A stretch of DNA of 64,000 bases from UBA6912 sp963792895 (GTDB lineage: Bacteria; Actinomycetota; Acidimicrobiia; Spongiisociales; UBA5794). Shown piece by piece: positions 34,446 to 47,150 of this stretch (within the stretch, counting starts at the first letter, position 1; each line of letters starts with the position of its first letter). Under the pieces are notes generated by a model. The model saw only the letters and a program-made list of their open reading frames with translations, ran no database searches and was not told where the DNA came from. The position numbers and the translations under genes were made by a program. The stretch covers positions 1-64,000 of the forward strand of contig CAWBYA010000001.1 in the NCBI GenBank assembly GCA_963792895.1, in the 5' to 3' direction.

Positions 34446-35159
34446 TCAGCCGATGGTGAGGCGGATCCGACGAAAGCCCTTGCCCTTCGACTCGACCTTT
34501 GCGATCCGAACCGTGCCGACTTCTGCCGTCGAGTCGACATGCGTGCCACCGTCCGCCTGCCGGTCGAGACCCACGATGTCGATCACCCTCACTTCGGTGA
34601 GCCCCTTTGGAAGGAGGTTGATCTTCGTCCTTATCAGGCTTGGGTCCTCGTCCGCGACTTCCCTGGGCAGGAACGACACTTCGACAGGCAGCGCCCGGCC
34701 AACTTGCCGATTCAGCTCTTCCTCGAGCGGATCGCGGTCGACGGGATCCCACTGCGGCAGCTCGAAGTCGAGGCGCCCCTCCCCGGGGTTCATGTTTCCG
34801 CCGGTGACCGGGCTCCGGTATCGCTCCCAGACCACGCCACACAGGGCGTGCATGGCGGTGTGCGTCTGCATGAGGCGATAGCGACGTTCCCAGTCGAGCT
34901 CACCGCGCAGCGCGGTACGGCGCGCCGGGAGCCCACCTTCGACCCAGTGCCACACGCCGTCGGCGTCTGAGGTGACCCTCACCACGTCGAGCCGGTCGTC
35001 TCCGATCCAGAGGTACCCGGTGTCGTGCGGCTGGCCGCCGCCACCGGGATAGAACACCGTTCGGTCGAGCAAGAGCCGACCGTCGGCCGCATCGGTTTCG
35101 ACCACGACGGCATCCATGCCTTTGGCGTATGCATCGGTGGAGTAGATGCGGTGGGTCAT
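34446..35159 (-). CDS. Alanyl-tRNA editing protein (AlaX-type)
   Basis: This free-standing editing domain, 237 residues, deacylates mischarged Ser- or Gly-tRNA(Ala). Seen: VFYPGGGGQPHDTGYL, the zinc motif HTAMH (about residue 100), and DRQADGGTHV (near 207) where AlaRS editing domains have C-GGTH. The Cys ligand position is Asp here, as I recall for some AlaX relatives. Start ATG 35159 with GGAGGG upstream and TAGGGT about 28 nt further out (a leadered mRNA). Confidence 0.85.
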   Translation of the reverse strand: MTHRIYSTDAYAKGMDAVVVETDAADGRLLLDRTVFYPGGGGQPHDTGYLWIGDDRLDVVRVTSDADGVWHWVEGGLPARRTALRGELDWERRYRLMQTHTAMHALCGVVWERYRSPVTGGNMNPGEGRLDFELPQWDPVDRDPLEEELNRQVGRALPVEVSFLPREVADEDPSLIRTKINLLPKGLTEVRVIDIVGLDRQADGGTHVDSTAEVGTVRIAKVESKGKGFRRIRLTIG

Positions 35160-35186
35160 CGGCCCTCCTCGACTGATGCAGCCACC

Positions 35187-35957
35187 CTACTCAAGGGCCC
35201 GTTGCCCCTCTCCACGGCCCGCCGTGCGCATGATCAGCACCGGATACGCGACCATCACGATTGCGGCAAACGCAAACCATTGAACCGCATAACTCAGATG
35301 GGGTGGTCCACCACCGGGCACCGGCGCGTCGATGACGAGCGGGAACTCGCCCGTTTGCGGCGGGATCTGCGTCGCCAGTTGGATCCAGAACGGCTGAAGC
35401 GGGGCCCCGGTTTGTGACGCGAGCCGCTCGATGTCGACCCGCGAGATGCGTTCGAGACGGCCGTCCGGCGGATCGATCGGGCCAAGGCCGCTGCGGACCT
35501 GGGGCAATCGAATGAAGCCCGTGACTTCGACGACCCCAACTGGTGGCACGGCACCCACGACCGGCGGGCCATCGACGTCGATCGGCACCCAACCGCGGTC
35601 AACCACGACTGCCGTTCCATCGTCCAAGACGAGCGGTGTCAACACCTCGTGTCCAGATCGCCCGTTCAGCGACCGAGCCTGCAAGATGACCTCATCGTCG
35701 ACCAGGTAGGTACCGTCAACCAACGTTCGCCGGTACTCGAGGTTCGCCGGGGGCAGCCCTTCGTCGAGGAGATCGCTGAGCGGCACCGCCGGAGACTCGA
35801 TGCGTTCACCGATGAGGACGTCGAACGCGCGTCGCTCGTCATGGCGCTGGAGCTGCCAGAGCCCGAGAAGAACGAACCCAACCGCTGCGGTGAGAGCGAT
35901 CAGGTGGCCGACGATCCACACGGGTCGGCGAGCGAACGCATAGCTGCGATGGGGCAC
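35187..35957 (-). CDS. SURF1-family protein
   Basis: This 256-residue inner-membrane protein shows the SURF1 layout: an N-terminal helix (WIVGHLIALTAAVGFVLLG) followed by LWQLQRHDERR, an extracytoplasmic loop with EYRRTLVDGTYLVDDEVILQ and VDRGWVPID, and a C-terminal helix with HLSYAVQWFAFAAIVMVAYP. SURF1 helps heme insertion into cytochrome c oxidase. No cox genes are nearby. Confidence 0.88.
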   Translation of the reverse strand: MPHRSYAFARRPVWIVGHLIALTAAVGFVLLGLWQLQRHDERRAFDVLIGERIESPAVPLSDLLDEGLPPANLEYRRTLVDGTYLVDDEVILQARSLNGRSGHEVLTPLVLDDGTAVVVDRGWVPIDVDGPPVVGAVPPVGVVEVTGFIRLPQVRSGLGPIDPPDGRLERISRVDIERLASQTGAPLQPFWIQLATQIPPQTGEFPLVIDAPVPGGGPPHLSYAVQWFAFAAIVMVAYPVLIMRTAGRGEGQRALE

Positions 35958-36020
35958 CGACGCGATGGTATCCGAGCTAGGGGCGTGTCGGGAGTCGAAG
36001 CCGTGACCTTCCCGCCGCGG

Positions 36021-36599
36021 TCAGCTATCGATGTGTGAGGTGGAGACCTCGTCTTCGCCGAGCGCAGGATCGTACCGCCCTCCGGTTCGCCAGTACACGC
36101 CGTCGGCTCGGGTGAGAAAGCCCTCGTCGACCAGGTAGCGGCGCAGCGCGGCGTAGTCCGCGTGGAACATCTGGAGCGTGAAGTTGACCTCGGCCTCCTG
36201 GTAGCGCAGGCCGGGCTCGAACTCCTGCGCCAAACGCTCCAGCACGACGAGTCGTTTGCCGTGTGCGGAGGGGATCGCCGTGAGTCGCGTCCCGGAGAAG
36301 AACCGGCCGAGCACATCGGCTTCCTCCATCGACCACCCATCGCCGAGCAGCTCAGGGTCGGGTGGGGCGACGTGCGGCAGGCTCACGGCCAGCTCGCGCA
36401 ATTGTGCAACGTCGAGACTGAGGTCCTCGCAAATGAGGCCGGCGCTCCGGAGCTTCCCGAGCGCAACGCGGACGGTGCGCTCCGAGACATCGTGCGCCGA
36501 AGCGATGGCCGCAGTGTCGATGGCTCCCTCAGCGGCCCGACCCAACAAGTTGAGACGCAGCGGGTCGAGCGCAAGGCGGAGGAACTCTCTTGGATCCAT
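36021..36599 (-). CDS. DUF2087 regulator-like protein with N-terminal HTH
   Basis: This 192-residue protein starts with an ArsR/GntR-like helix-turn-helix (ALDPLRLNLLGRAAEG, then ASAHDVSERTVRVALGKLRS). The C-terminal DUF2087 domain contains IPSAHGKRLVVLERLAQEFE, EAEVNFTLQMFHADYAALRR and YLVDEGFLTRADGVYWRTGG. DUF2087 proteins are thought to be transcription factors. TAGGAT lies 9 nt before ATG 36599. Divergent from the histidine phosphatase gene, possibly its target. Confidence 0.8.
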   Translation of the reverse strand: MDPREFLRLALDPLRLNLLGRAAEGAIDTAAIASAHDVSERTVRVALGKLRSAGLICEDLSLDVAQLRELAVSLPHVAPPDPELLGDGWSMEEADVLGRFFSGTRLTAIPSAHGKRLVVLERLAQEFEPGLRYQEAEVNFTLQMFHADYAALRRYLVDEGFLTRADGVYWRTGGRYDPALGEDEVSTSHIDS

Positions 36600-36641
36600 G
36601 ACGGCTCAATCCTACCGGTGAACAGGCTCCCGGCCGGGGGG

Positions 36642-36647
36642 TAACCT
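36642..36647 (+). promoter_or_regulatory. -10 hexamer of leaderless phosphatase gene
   Basis: TAACCT ends exactly 7 nt before ATG 36655; no ribosome binding site between. Confidence 0.45.
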
Positions 36648-36654
36648 TGCGCTC

Positions 36655-37263
36655 ATGCGTGCCCTCTTGATACGCCACGGCGTCACCGCCGAGACCGGCA
36701 AGATCCTGACCGGTCGGCTCCCCGGCGTGCCCCTCTCGGATCGGGGGCGCCTCGATGCGCGTGTGGTTGCCGATCGGCTTGCCGAAACCAAAGTCGCCGC
36801 CGTGTATTCGTCGCCGATTCGCCGCTGTCGCGAGACGGCCCGGATCATTGCCGAGCCTCACGACCTCACGCCCCTCACCGACCGACGCCTCGTCGAAGCC
36901 GATTATGGGAGATGGGCTGGACGCCAGTTGAAGGACCTCGCCAAGCTCAAGGCGTGGCAGCGCCTGATGGCGGCTCCCGCACGCTTCCGTTTCCCCGACG
37001 GCGAGACGCTGACCGAGGTCCAAAACCGTGCCGTCTCTGCGGTGGAAGAGCTCGCTGCGACCCACGGCGACGAAACGGTGATGGTTGTCAGCCATTCAGA
37101 CGTCATCAGGGCGTTGCTGTGCCACTACCTCGGGACTCCGGTCGATCTGATCCATCGGCTACACGTGGGACCGACGTCTCTCTCTATCGTCGATCTCGGT
37201 CCTGCCGGCGGCGTCCACGTACCAGTGGTCAATCAGCGTTTCGACAGTCTGGGCGCATCGTGA
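36655..37263 (+). CDS. Histidine phosphatase, MSMEG_4193 family
   Basis: This 202-residue phosphoglycerate-mutase-like phosphatase has catalytic LLIRHGVTAETGKIL (RHG), SSPIRRCRETARII and the second His in MVVSHSDVIRALL. The best family fit is the actinobacterial MSMEG_4193 group because of its neighbours: it overlaps a DUF3090 gene by 4 bp, followed by a SCO1664-family gene. This trio is conserved in actinobacteria, usually beside mshC (mycothiol synthesis). The substrate is unknown. Confidence 0.9.
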   Translation: MRALLIRHGVTAETGKILTGRLPGVPLSDRGRLDARVVADRLAETKVAAVYSSPIRRCRETARIIAEPHDLTPLTDRRLVEADYGRWAGRQLKDLAKLKAWQRLMAAPARFRFPDGETLTEVQNRAVSAVEELAATHGDETVMVVSHSDVIRALLCHYLGTPVDLIHRLHVGPTSLSIVDLGPAGGVHVPVVNQRFDSLGAS

Positions 37264-37754
37264 GTGCGGACCTGCCGGTCGCCCGCTTCGTGCCAGGCTT
37301 CACCGGATCCCCGGGCAGCCGGACGTTCTACTTCGAAGTCGAGACGGAGCCGGGGGGGCCCAGCTACTGGTATCTCGCGGAGAAGACGCAGGTGGCGGAT
37401 TTCGCAGCTCAAAGTGCGCTCCTGCTCGCTGAGATGGGGTTCACGGGTGCGGGTGCCAAGCTCGACGTTGCACCGCTGCGCGAACCAACGGCCGTTCAAT
37501 TCCGCGTCGCCGAGATGACGATCGAATACCGCGAATCTGCAGGCCTGGTTGTGGTGACGCTTGGTCCGGGCGACGAGTCTGAACCCGATGCGGTTCATGC
37601 CATCACCCCGGCCCAGCTCGATGCGGCGGTGCAGATCGGGACGAATGCGGTGAAGGCGGGTCGCCCGCCGTGCCCGCGGTGTGGCCTGGCGTTGGATCCG
37701 ACAGGTCACGTCTGCCCCACCACCAACGGCGATCTTCGCGGGCACCGGCCATGA
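37260..37754 (+). CDS. DUF3090 family protein
   Basis: This 164-residue protein starts at a GTG overlapping the previous stop (GTGA). DUF3090 features: FVPGFTGSPGSRTFYFEVET, YWYLAEKTQVADFAAQSALL, and a C-terminal zinc-ribbon-like PCPRCGLALDPTGHVCP (Cys-x2-Cys ... Cys). Conserved middle member of the phosphatase-DUF3090-SCO1664 trio; function unknown. Confidence 0.9.
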   Translation: MSADLPVARFVPGFTGSPGSRTFYFEVETEPGGPSYWYLAEKTQVADFAAQSALLLAEMGFTGAGAKLDVAPLREPTAVQFRVAEMTIEYRESAGLVVVTLGPGDESEPDAVHAITPAQLDAAVQIGTNAVKAGRPPCPRCGLALDPTGHVCPTTNGDLRGHRP

Positions 37755-37761
37755 AGCTGCG

Positions 37762-38445
37762 GTGAGCACCTGGCGGCCACGAGTCGTCTCCATCGAAGGC
37801 CGCTTCATGTCGGCTTCGAACGCCACCCTGCTTGGCACAACAGGCGACGGAACCGCCGTTGTGTACAAGCCCGTTGCCGGTGAGCGACCGTTGTGGGACT
37901 TCGAACGGGACACCCTCGCCCGGCGGGAGGTCCTCACGTACGAGGTCTCCGAGGCGCTCGGTCTCGGCGTCGTCCCCGAGACCGCACTCGGCGATGGTCC
38001 CTACGGACAGGGATCGGTCCAGCGGTATGTGGACACGGACGAGTTGTTCGATCCGCTGCAGATGGTGCGGCGCGGCGACGATGCTCTGTGGCCTATTGCA
38101 TTGCTCGACCTCGTCTGCAACAACGCTGACCGCAAGCTCGGCCACATCCTGCGAGACCCCAACGGGGTGCTCGTCGCCATCGATCATGGGCTGACGTTTC
38201 ACCCGGAAGACAAGCTTCGCACCGTGCTCTGGGCTCTTGCGGGACGGCCGCTCCCCAACGACCTGCTGCTGACGCTCGAGCACTTCATCGCCGACGGCGC
38301 CGACGAAGTCGCGGTTCGCATCCGGCGTCAATTGGGCACGGCCGAGGCGCTTGCGTTCCGGTCACGCATCACCGGCATCATGCGCGACCTCCACCACCCC
38401 GACCCCCCCGAGGATCGTCCCGCGCTTCCGTGGCCCCCGTATTGA
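37762..38445 (+). CDS. SCO1664 family protein (PI3/4-kinase-like fold)
   Basis: The protein of about 227 residues starts at GTG 37762, 7 bp after DUF3090. It contains VSIEGRFMSASNATLLGTTG, AVVYKPVAGERPLWDFE, LLDLVCNNADRKLGHILRDP (kinase-like N-D pattern) and AIDHGLTFHPEDKLRTVLWA. These resemble the catalytic loop and metal Asp of phosphatidylinositol-kinase-like enzymes, so phosphotransfer is possible but unproven. Last gene of the trio; convergent with ggt 18 bp on. Confidence 0.88.
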   Translation: MSTWRPRVVSIEGRFMSASNATLLGTTGDGTAVVYKPVAGERPLWDFERDTLARREVLTYEVSEALGLGVVPETALGDGPYGQGSVQRYVDTDELFDPLQMVRRGDDALWPIALLDLVCNNADRKLGHILRDPNGVLVAIDHGLTFHPEDKLRTVLWALAGRPLPNDLLLTLEHFIADGADEVAVRIRRQLGTAEALAFRSRITGIMRDLHHPDPPEDRPALPWPPY

Positions 38446-38463
38446 GCGCGGCGGGAGCGCCGG

Positions 38464-39987
38464 TCATCCGCCGCGAGCGATGCCCCCGACTCTTCGCGGG
38501 TCGGCGCAGGCAAACAAGCCGGTTGCCGGATCGGTGATGACCGCTTGGACACCGCCGAAATACATCGACAGGTCCGGGAATCGGCGCACGTCGAGCCCGT
38601 CGATCGCTTCGACGGGGATACCCGGCTCGAAGGCGATAGTTGGACGGCCCTCGAAGACCTCCGTGTGGACCCGAGGATGATCGACGGCGTCGCTCAGCGA
38701 CATGCCGACAAGGAGGAAGTTCAGGAGAACCGTGCTGACAGCGGTTGTGATCCTCGAGGCACCGGGCGACCCCAAGGCAAGCGTCGAATCGTTGCGTCTC
38801 GCAACGGTCGGCGCCATGTTCGACGTGAGCCGGGTCCCCGGAGCCAGTCCATGGTATCCAGCCGGGTGGAGCTCCATCTCACCCAGGCAGTTGTTGAGGT
38901 AGAAACCGGTCCCCGCCGGCATGGCGCCGGAGCAGTATCCCGCAGAGACGGTGATCGCACAGCCATTTCCGTCGGTGTCGCCCGTCGAGGTGTGCGTGGT
39001 CGACGGTGACGAGTTGAGCCGGTGGAGATCGCCCGCCTCTGCGGCGTCGAGGAGGCGGGCGGCATCACGTTCGACGTCGTCGGACTCTGCGAGCACGTTC
39101 CCTCGGTAGGCGAGCACGTCACGCTGTGCCCGGACCAGAATCGGAATGTGCTCAGCCGTCCAATCCGAGAAGCCGCGGTGCGCCGCCAGCATCGTGATTG
39201 CGGCCATCGAAGCGCCTCCAAGTGCAGGCGGGGGGTTCGTGAAGACCTCCCACCCCCCGAGGTCGAAGTGCGTTGGCACGCGGACGATCGGCTCGTACGC
39301 AACGAGATCCCCACGTGTCAGCAACCCGCCCTGTGCGGCGACGGCTGCGGCGATCGCCGCGCCGAGGTCTCCGTGATACAGAACATCGACACCCTCGTCG
39401 GCGATAGCCCGCAGCGAATCTGCGAGGTGGGGGATGCGCACGATCTCTCCAGCCCGGAGATGCGTCCCGTCGGCGTGATGCAAGATGTCGTACGAGGGCG
39501 GGTCCCAGCCGAACACCACGTCATGGCTGTAGGCCAGATACTCGGCGGAGGCGTTCGACAGCGGGAAGCCGCGCGCGACCGCATCTATGGCCGGCTGCAT
39601 CAGCTCCGCCCACGGCATGGTCCCGTAACGGGTTGCGGCGAGTGCAAGGCCGGCGAAGATGCCCGGAGTTGCGACCGATCCGTAGCCAACGTAGGTCCGG
39701 GTTGCTCCCCCATACTTCATGAAGACCTGGTCACCGTTGCCGAAGTTCTCTTTCGGAGCGTCCCTGCCGGGCATCTCGGCATACGCATCGACCACGACGG
39801 GATGCTCCCCTGCCGGCGCAACGACGATGAAACCCGCGGAGCCTGGTGCGATCACCCCCGGATCGGTGCACATGGCCGTGATCATCGCCGCAACAGCAGC
39901 GTCGATCGCGTTTCCGCCTTCGTCGGCGATAGCAGCTCCCGCTTCGGCAGACAGGGCTGATCCAGAGGCAACAACAACACGGCGCAT
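38464..39987 (-). CDS. ggt: Gamma-glutamyltransferase family protein
   Basis: This Ntn-hydrolase of about 507 residues begins MRRVVVASGSALSAEAGAAI with the family's GGNAIDAAVAA. Autoprocessing would occur before the Thr in SSPSTTHTSTGDTDGN, splitting large and small subunits. Further matches: GGWEVFTNPPPALGGASMAA and LALGSPGASRITTAVSTVLL. No secretion signal is visible, unlike classical periplasmic GGT, so it may be a cytoplasmic GGT-like hydrolase. ATG 39987 is preceded by TAGATT with a 7-nt gap (leaderless). Confidence 0.88.
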   Translation of the reverse strand: MRRVVVASGSALSAEAGAAIADEGGNAIDAAVAAMITAMCTDPGVIAPGSAGFIVVAPAGEHPVVVDAYAEMPGRDAPKENFGNGDQVFMKYGGATRTYVGYGSVATPGIFAGLALAATRYGTMPWAELMQPAIDAVARGFPLSNASAEYLAYSHDVVFGWDPPSYDILHHADGTHLRAGEIVRIPHLADSLRAIADEGVDVLYHGDLGAAIAAAVAAQGGLLTRGDLVAYEPIVRVPTHFDLGGWEVFTNPPPALGGASMAAITMLAAHRGFSDWTAEHIPILVRAQRDVLAYRGNVLAESDDVERDAARLLDAAEAGDLHRLNSSPSTTHTSTGDTDGNGCAITVSAGYCSGAMPAGTGFYLNNCLGEMELHPAGYHGLAPGTRLTSNMAPTVARRNDSTLALGSPGASRITTAVSTVLLNFLLVGMSLSDAVDHPRVHTEVFEGRPTIAFEPGIPVEAIDGLDVRRFPDLSMYFGGVQAVITDPATGLFACADPRRVGGIARGG

Positions 39988-39994
39988 CGGCGTG

Positions 39995-40000
39995 AATCTA
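39995..40000 (-). promoter_or_regulatory. -10 hexamer of leaderless ggt
   Basis: TAGATT on the minus strand, 7 nt before ATG 39987. Confirms this start over frames running further upstream. Confidence 0.5.
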
Positions 40001-40088
40001 GTGCGGTGGTGGGATGGTTCCGCAGGATGACGCAACGCCCCCTCCTCTGGGCTCGCCTCATCAGGCAGGTTTGGGGATCCGTGGCCGC

Positions 40089-40421
40089 TCAGACGCTTGG
40101 GGCCGGCGCACCATGACCCACCTCCACGCGTTGCACGTGGCGAGCGACGATCTCGAGCCGGCTCCGCCGTCCGTCGGGTGCCTCCCAGAACCGCCTCTCG
40201 ACGCCGCCCGTCACCCACACTCGGTCGCCGGCTGCCAAGTCGTCTCCGATGAGCTCAGCCGGAGGGTCCCATAGGGTGACAGGTACCACATCGACTCGGC
40301 GGCGCGGTTCGTCGGTTCTCACAGTGACGAGGAGACGCACCAGGCTGGCTCCCGACTCGAAGGCTCGGTGCTCCGGATCCGTCGCGAGCCGTCCGGCGAG
40401 CACGACGAGGTTGAAATCCAT
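40089..40421 (-). CDS. Single-stranded DNA-binding protein, short OB-fold type
   Basis: This 110-residue OB-fold protein begins MDFNLVVLAGRLATDPEHRA and shows LVRLLVTVRTDEPRRRVDVV and GDRVWVTGGVERRFWE, as in bacterial SSB. It lacks the acidic C-terminal tail that recruits partner proteins, so it is probably an accessory SSB paralogue rather than the main one. ATG 40421 is chosen because AGGAG lies about 9 nt upstream; the in-frame ATG 40430 would touch that site. Confidence 0.85.
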   Translation of the reverse strand: MDFNLVVLAGRLATDPEHRAFESGASLVRLLVTVRTDEPRRRVDVVPVTLWDPPAELIGDDLAAGDRVWVTGGVERRFWEAPDGRRSRLEIVARHVQRVEVGHGAPAPSV

Positions 40422-40486
40422 AGTCCGCATCTCCTGACTGGGGAGTGCGGGGATGGATCTGAATGTATCTGGGGGGTGTGACAGGT

Positions 40487-41320
40487 TCAGGCGGAGGCGA
40501 TGAGCTTCTCGAGCTCGTCGATACCCGGGAAGCCGGGGTCGTTCTCCAAGATGTCGTTGCGGAGCTTGCCGGCAGTCGCAGCGTCACCGCGAAGGGCCGC
40601 GACCCGCGCCGCCACATACCAGAGGCGCAGGTCTTCGGGGAAGGGGTCATGGCGGAGGCGACGCGGCGCAACGACGGCCCATGCCCCATCGAGGTCGCCC
40701 TGGTCGATCAGATGAGAGCCGTAGACCACTGCGCCCTCCTTGAGTACCGCCGGCTTGCCTCCACGCTCTTGGAGGGTCTGCCACGCAGTCTCGACGTCGC
40801 GACCACGGCCGAGCGCGCGCAACACATCCATCTCAACCGGCAGGTGGGTCGTTTCTCCCGCGAGGCGGCGAAAGGTCCGCAACTCGGCCAGCGCCGTCTG
40901 CCAGTCACCGGTTCGGTAGGCAGCAAGCCCGAGGGTCTCGCGCACCGTGGTGTCGCGTGGGGCCAGGTCCTTCGCCTGTTGGGCTTTCCGGACGGCACGG
41001 TGGTAGGAGCCTTCGGCGAACGCCTCGGATGCTTCTCCCAAGGCCTCGAGCGCTGCTCCGACTCGCCCGTCGGGAGTAACGCGGGCCAGAGCTTCGATCA
41101 CCCAGTTGGGGAGGTTCGCCGCAGCTCCTCGGAGATCACGACGACGAGCCTTCTGGTGAGAACGGTCACCCTCGGAGCGGCCGCGTTGGGCGCCGCCCCG
41201 CTGGCTCCCTTTGCCCCCGGCGCGTCCACCGCTCGCCGCTCCAGAGCGGCCCTTGTCGTCTCGGGGACGACCGCTTCGATTGCCGCCCGACTGGGGCCGG
41301 CGAGGGGGTGGGTTGGGCAC
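40487..41320 (-). CDS. Tetratricopeptide-repeat protein with basic N-terminal tail
   Basis: This protein of about 277 residues begins with a disordered Gly/Arg-rich region (residues 1-65, RSGRPRDDKGRSGAASGG), then TPR helices: ALGEASEAFAEGSYHRAVRK, LGLAAYRTGDWQTALAELRT and LIDQGDLDGAWAVVAPRRL. Start GTG 41320 with AAGGAG 8 nt upstream. The basic tail suggests contact with RNA or ribosomes, which is inference. It is the first gene after the rRNA operon terminator. Confidence 0.75.
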   Translation of the reverse strand: MPNPPPRRPQSGGNRSGRPRDDKGRSGAASGGRAGGKGSQRGGAQRGRSEGDRSHQKARRRDLRGAAANLPNWVIEALARVTPDGRVGAALEALGEASEAFAEGSYHRAVRKAQQAKDLAPRDTTVRETLGLAAYRTGDWQTALAELRTFRRLAGETTHLPVEMDVLRALGRGRDVETAWQTLQERGGKPAVLKEGAVVYGSHLIDQGDLDGAWAVVAPRRLRHDPFPEDLRLWYVAARVAALRGDAATAGKLRNDILENDPGFPGIDELEKLIASA

Positions 41321-41342
41321 CGAGCTCTCCTTGCAGATACGA

Positions 41343-41374
41343 CTGAGGGCCGCCCACGAATGAGCGGCCCTCAG
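41343..41374 (-). terminator. rRNA operon terminator hairpin
   Basis: A perfect 11-bp stem (CTGAGGGCCGC and its complement, 41343-41353 and 41364-41374) with a 10-nt loop lies 12 bp past the 5S gene. The following minus-strand sequence is only moderately T-rich. Confidence 0.7.
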
Positions 41375-41385
41375 TGCAAATATGT

Positions 41386-41502
<117 letters not shown>

Positions 41503-41540
41503 GCTGTGAAGGCTGTCCACAGACGGCTCTGTGAGCCCTC

Positions 41541-41557
41541 CATAGCGAGCACGAGAA
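41541..41557 (-). repeat. 3' arm of the 23S processing stem
   Basis: CATAGCGAGCACGAGAA is the exact reverse complement of 44679-44695, before the 23S 5' end. The two arms would pair in the precursor and bring the 23S ends together for RNase III-type cleavage. Confidence 0.7.
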
Positions 41558-41572
41558 AGCGGCGGTATTCAA

Positions 41573-44656
<3,084 letters not shown>

Positions 44657-44678
44657 GGATTGAAAAGAATACTTTGGC

Positions 44679-44695
44679 TTCTCGTGCTCGCTATG
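44679..44695 (-). repeat. 5' arm of the 23S processing stem
   Basis: TTCTCGTGCTCGCTATG (plus-strand text) is a perfect 17-nt inverted match to 41541-41557, flanking the 23S gene. It overlaps the boxA-like sequence. Confidence 0.7.
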
Positions 44696-44850
44696 CAGTT
44701 CTCAAAGAGCGCGAGCCCGCAGGCAGCTCACCACGAGTTTGCGGCGTGGCCGAAACTCATGGACGGGGACGCAGTTGTCGCCAACTGAATCCCCGCATCG
44801 CTGAAGGAACACGAGCCTCCTCTCGGAAACTCGAACCCGATGCGAAGCAT

Positions 44851-44879
44851 CGGGCTCCTTCACGACTGAACAGCGTGTC
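44851..44879 (-). repeat. 3' arm of the 16S processing stem
   Basis: ACTGAACAGCGTGTC (44865-44879) is the perfect reverse complement of 46775-46789 upstream of 16S. The match continues after a short mismatch over a 10-nt CGGGCTCCTT segment. Pairing would enclose the 16S gene. Confidence 0.7.
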
Positions 44880-45065
44880 CGGTCCTCTGACCACGCGCAC
44901 CGAAGTGAGTGCGCATTGCCGCCTGAGACCCGAGGGTCACAGACGATGCCTTCTCATCCGTGCGTGTGGCGAGAAGACCGAATAGCCAGCATATCCACTA
45001 GGTTGCGCGAGCCGGCGAGCCGGCTCTTCTGGCGACCACCGAAGTGGTCGCTGTGTGCGCTCCTT

Positions 45066-46593
<1,528 letters not shown>

Positions 46594-46967
46594 AAGTTTG
46601 AAGAACCTGAGCTCCCAAGCCGCCGAAGCGGCGTCGGAGTCAGACTCAAAGGTCGACCACACCAGAGAACGGGGTCTCTGCTCCTGGGTTGCCCCAGGGG
46701 TGCGATCGTATTGGCTTGCAACGCCACACCGATGCTCGCTCTCGCGGGCGCCGATGCGACGCATGCTGGCTTTTGACACGCTGTTCAGTTGTCAAGGAGC
46801 CCGGATCCCTCAGAGCGCGCAAAGCGCCGGGGGGCCTCTCAGTATATCACCGTCCGAAGCGGACGGGCTAGAGCGACCAGCACAACGGCTGGTCGCTGCG
46901 GACCGGCATTGTGGCACACCCGGTGCGCGAGAGCAACTCAACCCGGCGTCAACGCCGAACGAGCTGT
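46594..46967 (-). promoter_or_regulatory. rRNA operon leader and promoter region
   Basis: No protein gene is seen in these 374 bp. The minus strand holds a TATACT hexamer (46841-46846) that could be the -10 of an rRNA promoter, the boxA-like TTGACAACTGAACAG (about 46782-46796), the 5' arm of the 16S stem (46775-46803), and a CCGTCCG-AAG-CGGACGG hairpin (46851-46867) that may end the upstream tyrS transcript. No good -35 hexamer was found. Confidence 0.5.
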
Positions 46968-47150
46968 TCAACCGCCCCCGCGGCGCACCCAACGGGCGGC
47001 CGAGAGCAGGCCGACGACGACGATCACCAATGCGATGAGGCCGGCGAGCCAGAGGATCATTCCGATGACGCGCCGGAGGAGCCACACGGCAACGATGAAG
47101 ACGGCGACCGCCACGAGGACGTCGGCGATGGCCGATCGGGTCCGGTTCAC
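46968..47150 (-). CDS. Small hydrophobic membrane protein
   Basis: This 60-residue protein is mostly two hydrophobic segments (VLVAVAVFIVAVWLL and MILWLAGLIALVIVVVGLL) with a basic C-terminus. It starts at a GTG that overlaps the tyrS stop (GTGA), so it is translated from the tyrS mRNA. No family recognised; the position directly behind tyrS and before the rRNA operon is its only context. Confidence 0.55.
   Translation of the reverse strand: MNRTRSAIADVLVAVAVFIVAVWLLRRVIGMILWLAGLIALVIVVVGLLSAARWVRRGGG

Larger units (their letters stand above)
44657..45065 (-). other. 16S-23S internal transcribed spacer without tRNA
   Basis: About 409 bp with no tRNA gene on either strand. It holds a boxA-like antitermination sequence (complement of 44691-44707, CTTTGAGAACTGCATAG), the 5' arm of the 23S stem, the 3' arm of the 16S stem (44851-44879), and three tight hairpins: CCCGATGC/GCATCGGG at about 44836, GAGCCGGC/GCCGGCTC at about 45010 and GCGACCAC-CGAA-GTGGTCGC at about 45032. 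Confidence 0.75.

Noticed and set aside
44657..45065. tRNA-Ile or tRNA-Ala in the 16S-23S spacer
   Set aside because: No T-arm GGTTCRANYC with matching acceptor stem on the minus strand; only hairpins and processing arms are seen.
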